Of a DNA stretch of 64,000 nt, positions 43,337 through 50,788 are shown piece by piece. Made by a program: the position numbers and the translations under genes. The notes under the pieces were generated by a model. It worked only from the letters and a program-made list of their open reading frames with translations, was not told the origin of the DNA and made no database searches. Position 1 is the first letter of the stretch. Each line of letters opens with the position of its first letter. The stretch is from Mesorhizobium kowhaii. GTDB lineage: Bacteria; Pseudomonadota; Alphaproteobacteria; Rhizobiales; Rhizobiaceae. The stretch covers positions 186,001 through 250,000 of the forward strand of contig NZ_MZXV01000013.1 of the NCBI RefSeq assembly GCF_003253745.1, given 5' to 3'.

Positions 43337-44272
43337 ATGTCGCGCATGAATTCCTTCGTCGCCGGCCTCGGCCTGGCGGCTCTGCTGTCCACGAGCGCTG
43401 CCTTCGCCGGTGATCCGGCAAGCTGCAAGGCGGTGCGTCTTTCCGATGTCGGCTGGACCGACATCCAGGCGACGACCGGTGTCGCTTCCGTTCTGCTGAC
43501 CGCGCTCGGCTACGAGCCGCAGACGATCCAGCTGTCGGTGCCGGTGACCATGGCGTCGCTGAAGAACAAGGATCTTGATGTCTTCCTCGGCAACTGGATG
43601 CCGTCGATGACCAACGACATCAAGGACTACACCGCCGACGGTTCGGTCGAGACCATCAGCGAAAACCTCAGTGGCGCCGGCTACGGTATCGTCGTGCCGA
43701 CCTATGTGGCGGATGCCGGCGTCAAGACGCTGACCGACCTCGGCAAGTTCAAGGACAAGTTCGACGGCAAGATCTACGGCATCGAGGCCGGCAATGACGG
43801 TAACCGCATCATCCTCGACATGATCAAGAACCCGAAGGACAATCTCGAAGGCTTCGAGCTGGTCGAATCCTCGGAGGCCGGCATGCTCACCCAGGCCGAG
43901 CAGTCGATCAAGAACAATGAGTGGATCGCCTTCCTCGGCTGGACGCCGCATCCGGTGATGGGTGCCATGAAGATCACCTATCTCGATGGCATGGGCGACA
44001 GCGGCTTCGGCGCCGCCACCGTGCATACCAATGTGCGCAAGGGCTACACCACCGAGTGCCCGAATGCCGGCAAGTTCATCGCCAACCTGAAGTTCAACCT
44101 CGACATGGAAGGCGAGATGATGGACGCGATCCTCAAGGGCGGCGACGCCAACACGGTCGCGACCGACTGGCTGAAGAAGCATCCGGACGCGGTTGCTCCG
44201 TGGATTGCCGGCGTGACCACTTTCGATGGCGGCGACGCGGCTGCAGCCGTGAAGACTGCGCTCGGAAGCTGA
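43337..44272 (+). CDS. choX: Choline ABC transporter substrate-binding protein
   Basis: A 311-residue periplasmic choline binder. It has a signal peptide (FVAGLGLAALLSTSAAFAGD) and an aromatic cage visible as VGWTDIQATTG, GNWMPSM, GAGYGIVV and FLGWTPHPV, matching ChoX of Sinorhizobium. ATG 43337 follows GGGAGA. An intrinsic terminator follows the gene, so choX is probably made in excess over choW and choV. Choline import feeds glycine betaine synthesis for osmoprotection and carbon use. Confidence 0.94.
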   Translation: MSRMNSFVAGLGLAALLSTSAAFAGDPASCKAVRLSDVGWTDIQATTGVASVLLTALGYEPQTIQLSVPVTMASLKNKDLDVFLGNWMPSMTNDIKDYTADGSVETISENLSGAGYGIVVPTYVADAGVKTLTDLGKFKDKFDGKIYGIEAGNDGNRIILDMIKNPKDNLEGFELVESSEAGMLTQAEQSIKNNEWIAFLGWTPHPVMGAMKITYLDGMGDSGFGAATVHTNVRKGYTTECPNAGKFIANLKFNLDMEGEMMDAILKGGDANTVATDWLKKHPDAVAPWIAGVTTFDGGDAAAAVKTALGS

Positions 44273-44303
44273 GCCGGCCTTGCGTTCGGCGTGACCGATC
44301 AAG

Positions 44304-44336
44304 AAGGGCAGTCACTGTAGAAAGGGCTGCCCTTTT
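44304..44336 (+). terminator. Intrinsic terminator between choX and choW
   Basis: AAGGGCAG (44304-44311) pairs with CTGCCCTT (44327-44334), followed by TT. It leaves a 15-base loop. Partial termination here would set the excess of the binding protein over the membrane components. Confidence 0.7.
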
Positions 44337-44395
44337 CCATATCCTGTGACAAGATGACCGTCCGGCAAGGACGGCGACTGCCAAAGAGGGGCAAG

Positions 44396-45250
44396 ATGGA
44401 TCCGATTTCAAAATTCTTTGTCAGTTATAAGATCCCCATAGGCGAGTGGGGCAAAGCGTTCTTCACCTTCCTCACCGACAATTTCAACACCTTCTTCCGC
44501 GGCCTCTCCGGCGGCCTGAATTTCCTGCTCGACGGAGTGGTCGACACGCTGCTGCTGGTACCGCCCGTCCTTCTCATCGCGCTGATTGCGCTGCTTGCCT
44601 ATTATCTGCAGCGATCGAGAGGCCTGGCGGTGGCCGTCTTTCTCGGGTTGCTGTTCATCCTCAACCAGAACCTCTGGAAGCAGACGGTGGAGACGCTGGT
44701 GCTGGTGGTTGCCGCTGCCGCCGCCTCGATGGCCATCGGTGTGCCACTCGGTATCTGGGCCGCGCACAAGCCGAAGGTCTACCGCATCATGCTGCCGGTG
44801 CTCGACTTGATGCAGACGCTGCCGACCTTCGTATACCTGATCCCGGTGCTGACGCTGTTCGGCCTCGGCAATGCGCCCGGCCTCATCGTCACCATCATCT
44901 TCGTCATCCCGACCTCGGTTCGTCTCACGCATCTCGGCGTCGTCTCGGTGCCGAAGTCGATCGTCGAGGCAGGCGAGGCGTTCGGCGCCACCAAGAGCCA
45001 GTTGCTGTGGAAGGTGGAGCTGCCCTCGGCGCTGCCGACCATCATGGCGGGCTTGACACAGTCGATCATGCTGTCGCTGTCGATGGTGGTGTTTGCCGCA
45101 CTGATCGGCGCCGGCGGCCTCGGCACCGAAATCAACCGGGCGCTGGGTTCGCGCAAGATCGACCTCGGGCTTGAAGCCGGCCTCGCCATCGTCGTGCTGG
45201 CCATCGTGCTAGACCGGATGACACGCATCGGCGTGGGAGGCAAGAAATGA
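44396..45250 (+). CDS. choW: Choline ABC transporter permease
   Basis: A 284-residue permease of the ProW/OpuAB type. The EAA loop is VEAGEAFGATKSQLLWKVEL then PSALPTI. Conserved stretches are LDLMQTLPTFVYLIPVLTLF and VVFAALIGAGGLGTEI. ATG 44396 follows GAGGGG; an earlier in-frame ATG at 44354 lacks this. It overlaps choV by four bases (ATGA). Confidence 0.94.
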   Translation: MDPISKFFVSYKIPIGEWGKAFFTFLTDNFNTFFRGLSGGLNFLLDGVVDTLLLVPPVLLIALIALLAYYLQRSRGLAVAVFLGLLFILNQNLWKQTVETLVLVVAAAAASMAIGVPLGIWAAHKPKVYRIMLPVLDLMQTLPTFVYLIPVLTLFGLGNAPGLIVTIIFVIPTSVRLTHLGVVSVPKSIVEAGEAFGATKSQLLWKVELPSALPTIMAGLTQSIMLSLSMVVFAALIGAGGLGTEINRALGSRKIDLGLEAGLAIVVLAIVLDRMTRIGVGGKK

Positions 45251-46428
45251 CCGTCGCCGTTGACTTCAGGAATGTCGACATCATGTTCGGCCAGGATCAG
45301 GCCGGCGCCCTGGCGATGGTCGACGCCGGCGCCACCCGCGCCGAAATCCTCGAAAAGACCGGCAATGTGCTGGGCTGCGCCGGCGCCAGCCTGACCGTGC
45401 ATGAGGGCGAGATTTCCGTGCTGATGGGCCTGTCCGGCTCCGGCAAATCGACGCTGCTCAGGGCCGTCAACCGGCTGAACGTCGTTTCGCGCGGCCAGGT
45501 GCTGGTCAAAGACGGCGACGGCACGGTCGACGTCGTCACCTGCGATGAGGTGACGCTGAGAAGGCTGCGGCAGAAGCAGGTCGCCATGGTGTTTCAGCAG
45601 TTCGGCCTGCTGCCATGGCGCACGGTGGAGGAAAATGTCGGCCTTGGCCTCGAACTTGCCGGCGTGCCGGAGGCAGAGCGCAAGGAGCGCGTGCAGCGCC
45701 AGCTCAAGCTGGTCAATCTCGACCAGTGGTCGAAGAAATACGCGCATGAGCTGTCGGGCGGCATGCAGCAGCGCGTCGGCCTGGCCCGCGCCTTTGCCAC
45801 CGAGGCGCCGATCCTGTTGATGGACGAGCCGTTCTCGGCGCTCGACCCGCTGATCCGCACCAAGCTGCAGGACGAATTGCTGCAGCTGCAGGCCGAATTG
45901 AAGAAGACCATCATCTTCGTCAGCCATGATCTCGAGGAGGCGCTCAAGATCGGCACCCATATCACCATCATGGAAGGCGGCCGCATCGTGCAGACCGGCG
46001 CGCCGGAGGACATCGTGCTGCGCCCGGCCAATGACTATGTCCGCGACTTCATCGCCAATGTGAACCCGTTGTCGGTGCTGACCGCCTGGAACGTGATGCG
46101 CGACCGTCGCGATCTGGAGCACGGCGACAATGGCTGGGTATGGCTCGACCGGCGCAAGACGACGCGCTTCAAGATCGACGAGCATGGGCTGGTGGCAGCG
46201 GCCGAACGCGACGGCAAGCCGGCGGTCTGGGTGTCGTGCGCCGATGTCGAGGGCCAGCCGGAGGAACTGGCGCAGGTGTTCTGGGCCAATCCCGGCACCT
46301 CGCTGAAAACCGTAATGCTGGCCATGCACCGTTCGCAGACCGCACCAGTGGCGCTGTTCGACGACCAGTCGCGCTTTGTCGGCGCCATCGGCATCCGCGA
46401 TGTGCTGAGCGCTGTGCTGCGGCGTTAG
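45247..46428 (+). CDS. choV: Choline ABC transporter ATP-binding protein
   Basis: A 393-residue ATPase of the ProV/OpuAA type: Walker A GLSGSGKST, Q-loop MVFQQFGLLPWR, signature LSGGMQQRVGLARAF, Walker B LLMDEPFSALDP, switch FVSHDLEEAL. The roughly 130-residue C-terminal extension (VNPLSVLTAWNVMRDRRDLE to the end, with GAIGIRDVLSAVL) resembles a degenerate CBS pair, which in relatives senses ionic strength. Its start overlaps choW, so translation is coupled. Confidence 0.94.
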   Translation: MTVAVDFRNVDIMFGQDQAGALAMVDAGATRAEILEKTGNVLGCAGASLTVHEGEISVLMGLSGSGKSTLLRAVNRLNVVSRGQVLVKDGDGTVDVVTCDEVTLRRLRQKQVAMVFQQFGLLPWRTVEENVGLGLELAGVPEAERKERVQRQLKLVNLDQWSKKYAHELSGGMQQRVGLARAFATEAPILLMDEPFSALDPLIRTKLQDELLQLQAELKKTIIFVSHDLEEALKIGTHITIMEGGRIVQTGAPEDIVLRPANDYVRDFIANVNPLSVLTAWNVMRDRRDLEHGDNGWVWLDRRKTTRFKIDEHGLVAAAERDGKPAVWVSCADVEGQPEELAQVFWANPGTSLKTVMLAMHRSQTAPVALFDDQSRFVGAIGIRDVLSAVLRR

Positions 46429-46500
46429 CTGAGCGCGATCTCGCGGCAATAGAGGAGTCGCGAGAACTCCAGGACCGTCGGCTATCAGGGAAAAAGCGCC

Positions 46501-46791
46501 TTGGAACGGATTTGGAGTTGGCTGTCTAAACCGCGGACCGCGCAAACGGCGGTCGGGGTCCTGCTTGTGATTGCGATGCGATCGATCCTGGAGTTTTTCA
46601 GGATCGGCGGTGCGACCGCCACGCAATTAAGTGCAAATCAGCTCTTTTATATCGAAGGGACGCTCGCAGCGATCACTGCCGCGTTGGCAGTTCTTGTCCT
46701 GCATGCATTCGGGCGGCATGGGTGGGCGACCCTCTCCAGCGTAGCAGCAATAGTTGCCCTGCTGGCATGGAAGATCGCTGTCATCCGTTGA
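46501..46791 (+). CDS. Small hydrophobic protein of unknown function
   Basis: A 96-residue protein from TTG 46501 with AGGGA upstream, or about 71 residues from ATG 46576. It has three hydrophobic stretches: TAVGVLLVIAMRSILEFF, YIEGTLAAITAALAVLVLHA and SVAAIVALLAWKIAVI. It is probably a small membrane protein. The local GC is lower than that of its neighbours. I do not recognise a family. Confidence 0.5.
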   Translation: MERIWSWLSKPRTAQTAVGVLLVIAMRSILEFFRIGGATATQLSANQLFYIEGTLAAITAALAVLVLHAFGRHGWATLSSVAAIVALLAWKIAVIR

Positions 46792-46829
46792 AAACGGCAA
46801 AACAAGGCCGGCACCTCGAGGCGACTGCG

Positions 46830-48236
46830 TCAGGCCGCCAGCGGCAGGCGTAGCTCGGTCAGCAGGCCGCCGCCCGGGTTGTTGGACAGGCGGACCTCGC
46901 CGCCGGCGGCCCGCGCGATGTTGCGGGCAATGGTCAGGCCGAGGCCGAGACCGCCGGTCTGGCGGTTGCGGGATTGTTCGAGGCGCACGAAAGAGCCGAA
47001 CACGGCGTCGATCTGCGCCTGTGGTATGCCCGGCCCTTCGTCGCGGATGGTAAGCAGGATCATGTTTTCCGACCGGCGCAGGCTGATATGCGCCTTCTTG
47101 CCGTAGGTGATCGCGTTCTGCATCAGATTGGTGACGCAGCGCCTGAGCGCGACCGGCCGCGCCATACAGATCAGGCCACGCGAGCGGGTGTCGTCGTCGA
47201 ACCAGACGTCGTCATAGCTGTCGGCGATCGACTCCACGAGCGACCAGAAGTCGATGCGTTCGCTCTTTTCCTCCGTCACCTCGAAGGTGGCGAAGTCGAT
47301 CACCGAACTGGCGATGCTCTCGACATCGGCGAGATCGTGCGCCAGCGCCTCGCGAACCGCCGATTTGCGCAACAGCTCCAGGCGCAGGCGCATCCTCGTC
47401 ATCGGGGTGCGCAGATCATGCGCCAGCGCTGCCGCCAGATGTTCGCGGTCCTCGACATATTCGCGCAACCGCGCCTGCATGGCGTTGATCGCCTTGGCGG
47501 CGGCACGCACCTCGCGGCTGCCGCTTTCGGTGATCGGCGGGCTCTTCAGATCCTTGCCGATCCGGTTCACGGCGGTTTCCATCATCCTATAGGGCGCCGT
47601 CAGCCGGCGCAGCGACCAGATCGACATGATCACCACCAGGCCTGCGATCAGCGAATAGAGCGGCAGGCTGTCGAAGCTCAGGATCGGGCCGACGGGCGTG
47701 ATCGGCTCGGTGAAATTCAGCCACTGGCCGTCGGCGAAGCGCAGCGACGCCGTCAGCTTGTCGCTCTGGGCGAAGTTGGCGGCCAGCACCAGGAGGTCGC
47801 GCTCGACCTGGCCGATATCGGGTCCTGGCGCCATGCCGGTGGCGTCGTCGGCCTCGCGCGTCGCCGGGTCGCGTCGCACCCGCGCATCGGTGATGCCGAA
47901 TTTCGACAGCCGGCCAACGAGGATGTCTTCCAGTTCCGCCAGTTCGTCGTCGCCGGCAATCGACGAGGTGACCGCCGGCGTGTCCGTGATGGTGAGCGCG
48001 TAGGTGGCATTGAACAGGCCGGTCGCCGTCGCCTTGCGTTGCTCCGGACTGGCGTCATGCATGAGCTGCACCAGCGAGAAGGCGCGGTCGTTGAGGCGAT
48101 AGAGGTCGACGACGCCATTGGCGGCGGCGCGGTCGCGCGACACGATATAGAGGGTCGCGACCTGGCTGATCAGCAGGCCGGCGATGACGATCAGCAGCAC
48201 CCAGACAGGCAAGGTCTGCGGCAGGAACCGTCTCAT
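46830..48236 (-). CDS. Two-component sensor histidine kinase
   Basis: A 468-residue membrane kinase. Transmembrane helices at about 11-31 and 193-208 flank a periplasmic sensor domain of about 160 residues. A HAMP linker (LRRLTAPYRMMETAVNRIGK) is followed by the H-box ALAHDLRTPMTRMR (His273) and the ATPase domain with N-box NLMQNAITYG and G-boxes DEGPGIP and TGGLGLGLTIA. Its ATG overlaps the regulator's stop by four bases. The signal is unknown; the sensor domain has no recognised fold. Confidence 0.94.
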   Translation of the reverse strand: MRRFLPQTLPVWVLLIVIAGLLISQVATLYIVSRDRAAANGVVDLYRLNDRAFSLVQLMHDASPEQRKATATGLFNATYALTITDTPAVTSSIAGDDELAELEDILVGRLSKFGITDARVRRDPATREADDATGMAPGPDIGQVERDLLVLAANFAQSDKLTASLRFADGQWLNFTEPITPVGPILSFDSLPLYSLIAGLVVIMSIWSLRRLTAPYRMMETAVNRIGKDLKSPPITESGSREVRAAAKAINAMQARLREYVEDREHLAAALAHDLRTPMTRMRLRLELLRKSAVREALAHDLADVESIASSVIDFATFEVTEEKSERIDFWSLVESIADSYDDVWFDDDTRSRGLICMARPVALRRCVTNLMQNAITYGKKAHISLRRSENMILLTIRDEGPGIPQAQIDAVFGSFVRLEQSRNRQTGGLGLGLTIARNIARAAGGEVRLSNNPGGGLLTELRLPLAA

Positions 48237-48949
48237 TCGGAGGTCGTCTCGGGCAGGAACTGGTAGCCGCCGCTGCGCACGGTGAGGATCAGCTTGGGCG
48301 TTTTCGGGTCGTCTTCCATCTTGCGCCGCAACCGGCTGACCAGGATGTCGATGCTGCGGTCGAAGGAATAGTCGCTATCGCCACCGGACAGTTCGATGAG
48401 CTGGTCGCGGGTCAGCACACGCTGCGCGCTCTTGACGAAGGTCTGCAGCAAATTGAATTCCGCCATCGTCAGCTCGACCCTGACATCGTCGGGTGCGATC
48501 AGCCGGCGCCGCGAACAGTCCATCGTCCAGCCGGCGAAGCGATAGATCTGCTTGGTGGTGGCGCGCTTCGGCTCGGCGGCGCCGTTGCGCCGCAGCACGG
48601 CGCGGATACGCGCCAGAAGCTCGCGCGGGTCGAACGGTTTGGGCACATAATCGTCGGCGCCCATCTCCAGGCCGACCACGCGGTCGGTGGTCTCGGTGAC
48701 GGCGGTCAGCATGATGATCGGCGTCGAATACTGGGCGCGAAGGTCGCGGCACAGCTCCAGCCCGCTCTTGCCGGGCAGCATCACGTCGAGGACGATGAGA
48801 TCCACCTGCGTACGGCGCAGGATGGCCTCCATCTCGGTGCCGTCTGCGGCAACCGAGGTGTGCAGGCCCCGCTTCTGGAAGAATTCCTGCAGCAGGTCGC
48901 GGATGCCCTTGTCGTCGTCGACGATCAGTATGTGTGCGTCGGATTTCAC
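48233..48949 (-). CDS. OmpR-family response regulator
   Basis: A 238-residue regulator from GTG 48949: receiver domain with acidic pocket IVDDDKG, phosphoacceptor Asp55 (LDVMLPG) and Lys in YVPKPFDP. The winged-helix output domain contains LTMAEFNLLQTFVKSAQRVL and SIDILVSRLRRKMEDDPKTP. Earlier TTG codons at 48991 and 48976 are in frame, but CAGGG before the GTG and the receiver boundary favour 48949. It is coupled to the kinase by an ATGA overlap. Confidence 0.92.
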   Translation of the reverse strand: MKSDAHILIVDDDKGIRDLLQEFFQKRGLHTSVAADGTEMEAILRRTQVDLIVLDVMLPGKSGLELCRDLRAQYSTPIIMLTAVTETTDRVVGLEMGADDYVPKPFDPRELLARIRAVLRRNGAAEPKRATTKQIYRFAGWTMDCSRRRLIAPDDVRVELTMAEFNLLQTFVKSAQRVLTRDQLIELSGGDSDYSFDRSIDILVSRLRRKMEDDPKTPKLILTVRSGGYQFLPETTSE

Positions 48950-49182
48950 AGCAGCCCTGTCATTGTTGATTACCAAGCCCTTCTGTCGCAACCCACACGA
49001 TAGAATTCAGGCCATATGTTGGCCAGTGGCGATGATGCGTTCACACCGGCTTTCTCAGACACAATCTAGAAACAAAATTCTACAGTTCAGAAAAACTCCT
49101 GAAAAAATTCAAAGGCATAACTGGTCTCGTGGCGGTCAGGTCATCGGCTGCGACGCTAGTCTCCGGGTTTACGGATAAACCG
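48950..49182. promoter_or_regulatory. Divergent AT-rich control region between the two-component operon and small secreted proteins
   Basis: No gene is seen. The stretch 49020-49110 is much richer in A and T than its surroundings. Inverted repeats here are GGCCA-TATGT-TGGCC (49012-49026), TAGAA and TTCTA around ACAAAA (near 49068-49083), and TTCAG and CTGAA (near 49087-49104). They are candidate binding sites for the response regulator. Confidence 0.4.
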
Positions 49183-49485
49183 ATGCCAAGGTTGTCGATC
49201 AGTTTGTTGGGTGCGTTGCTGGGCATTTGCCTGGTCACTGCCGCTGTCGAACAATCGGACGCAAAGGTGACGCTCACCACCCGGAGCGAACGGTGCGCCA
49301 ATCTCAGCCACCAATTCGATGAAGCCCTCGAAACCCATGCCGCGGCAACGCAGGTCACCGCGGCAAAGGCACTTCAGAGAAAGGGTAACCGGTACTGCGC
49401 CGCCAAGAAACAGGCACAGGGCATCCGGATGCTCGCCAACGCTTTGAAGCTGCTTGGAGTGACACCGAACGACCCGGTTCAGTGA
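49183..49485 (+). CDS. Small exported protein of unknown function
   Basis: A 100-residue protein with a signal peptide (LSISLLGALLGICLVTAAVE) and a mature part with two cysteines (SERCANLSHQF and GNRYCAAKKQ), helical and basic at the end. I chose ATG 49183 because the signal sequence starts there; an upstream GTG at 49129 is in frame. It lies 39 bases upstream of the next small exported protein gene. Function unknown. Confidence 0.65.
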   Translation: MPRLSISLLGALLGICLVTAAVEQSDAKVTLTTRSERCANLSHQFDEALETHAAATQVTAAKALQRKGNRYCAAKKQAQGIRMLANALKLLGVTPNDPVQ

Positions 49486-49524
49486 CGCTCGAAAACTCGA
49501 CCCGCTAAAAAAGGAAATGAAGCC

Positions 49525-49758
49525 ATGAAAAAGTCCATCCTCTCCGCAACCGGTCTCGCCGTCGCTCTCGCTTTCGCGATGCCGGCTCTCGGCAATGCCG
49601 CTGCCACCACGACCGCTGCTCCGGCTGCTTCGACGACCACCGCTCCGGCTACCGCCGCTCCGGCCAAGACTGCTCCGAAGAAGGTCGTCAAGAAGACCGT
49701 CAAGAAGCACAAGAAGGCTCCGAAGAAGGCCGTCAAGAAGGACGCCCCGAAGGCTTAA
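49525..49758 (+). CDS. Small exported Ala/Thr- and Lys-rich protein
   Basis: A 77-residue protein. A signal peptide (ILSATGLAVALAFAMPALGN) leads into a low-complexity Ala-Thr-Pro segment and then a strongly basic tail made of PKKVVKK/TVKKHKKAPKK units. The tail is like the C-terminus of histone H1-type proteins. If exported it would bind anionic polymers such as DNA or polysaccharide in the periplasm. A good ribosome binding site (AAGGAAA) and a strong terminator suggest high expression. Confidence 0.75.
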   Translation: MKKSILSATGLAVALAFAMPALGNAAATTTAAPAASTTTAPATAAPAKTAPKKVVKKTVKKHKKAPKKAVKKDAPKA

Positions 49759-49791
49759 TCCAGATCCGGCATAACATGCCTGCCTAATGAC

Positions 49792-49827
49792 AAGGCCGCT
49801 CCAGTTGGTTTCGGCTGGAGCGGCCTT
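49792..49827 (+). terminator. Strong intrinsic terminator
   Basis: AAGGCCGCTCCAG (49792-49804) and CTGGAGCGGCCTT (49815-49827) are perfect 13-base complements with a ten-base loop, followed by CTT. It ends the transcript of the small exported proteins. Confidence 0.85.
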
Positions 49828-49975
49828 CTTCCTATCCGAGCCGCTGAAGCCTCTATATCGGCGATGAAGCGGACGGATAGGCCCCTACCAATGTTTGGCC
49901 GAAGCCCGGTGCCGGCAGCTTCCGCCTTGACCGACTTTAACCCGTTTGCAATGCCGGCCGTGTAGGGCAGTCCGC

Positions 49976-50341
49976 ATGAAGAAGCGGCTTTCGTCCACTC
50001 TGCGTTCGATGGTGCTCGGCGGCCTGGTTGTCACAGGCGCCGCCAGGGTGCTGATCCTGCTCACCGCCAGCCCGGTGCCCGATCCGGCCAGCGGACGCAC
50101 TGAGCCTTCGCTGTTCGCACCGGCGATTTCCACCAACTGGGACTACATCACACCAGCCCAGACCTGGCTGCTGATCGTGCTCACCGGCACAACGCTGCTC
50201 TGCGTCGTCGCGTGGCCGATCGCGGCATGGCTGGAACGCCGGGCGGATGCGGGCGGAAACCGCCTTCGGCCCGATATGCCGTCCGTCACAGCCGCGCGGC
50301 AGGTTCCCAGCCGCCGCATGTTTGGCCGCCAGGGCCGTTGA
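49976..50341 (+). CDS. Small membrane protein of unknown function
   Basis: A 121-residue protein with two hydrophobic segments (SMVLGGLVVTGAARVLILLT and WLLIVLTGTTLLCVVAWPIA) and a basic tail (LERRADAGGNRL, RRMFGRQGR). The ribosome binding site is weak. I do not recognise a family. It lies upstream of clpS on the same strand. Confidence 0.55.
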   Translation: MKKRLSSTLRSMVLGGLVVTGAARVLILLTASPVPDPASGRTEPSLFAPAISTNWDYITPAQTWLLIVLTGTTLLCVVAWPIAAWLERRADAGGNRLRPDMPSVTAARQVPSRRMFGRQGR

Positions 50342-50389
50342 ACGGCACCCGACACTTTCCCACATAGTTGTGCATGGCGGCGCCCGCCG

Positions 50390-50440
50390 GACACCGGTTT
50401 TGCGCGTCAATCAAAATAGACGGCCGCTTTCGCCGGTGTC
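50390..50440. other. Inverted repeat upstream of clpS
   Basis: GACACCGG (50390-50397) and CCGGTGTC (50433-50440) are perfect complements separated by 35 bases. They could form a stem in the clpS leader or be paired operator half-sites. Chance cannot be excluded in GC-rich DNA. Confidence 0.35.
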
Positions 50441-50480
50441 AGAATGCGAGCCAGGTCGCTTGCGCTAATTGTCGGTTCCG

Positions 50481-50786
50481 ATGCCTGAAATCACCACAAA
50501 ACCACGTACCCAGGTCAAGCCGCAGACCGAGCGGCCAAAGCTCTACAAGGTCATCCTCATCAATGACGATTTCACGCCGCGCGAATTCGTGGTGACGGTG
50601 CTGAAGGGCGAGTTCAAGCTCAGCGAAGACCAGGCGCACCGGGTGATGATCACCGCGCATCGGCGTGGCGTCTGCGTCGTTGCCGTCTTCACCAAGGATG
50701 TCGCCGAGACCAAGGCGACACGGGCCACCGATGCCGGCAAGGCCAAGGGCTATCCGCTGCTGTTCACGACCGAGCCGGAGGAGTAG
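50481..50786 (+). CDS. clpS: ATP-dependent Clp protease adaptor ClpS (ClpS2-like)
   Basis: A 101-residue adaptor that hands N-degron substrates to ClpAP. The core is normal: YKVILINDDFTPREFVVTVL, the pocket helix HRVMITAHRRGVCVVAVFTK then DVAETKA. The Arg in TPREF where Escherichia coli has Met, the second Arg in AHRRG, and the ending LFTTEPEE match the alphaproteobacterial second paralogue (ClpS2) as I remember it. clpA is not adjacent. ATG 50481 was chosen over a TTG at 50469. The neighbouring operon ends two bases after its stop on the other strand. Confidence 0.9.
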   Translation: MPEITTKPRTQVKPQTERPKLYKVILINDDFTPREFVVTVLKGEFKLSEDQAHRVMITAHRRGVCVVAVFTKDVAETKATRATDAGKAKGYPLLFTTEPEE

Positions 50787-50788
50787 TC

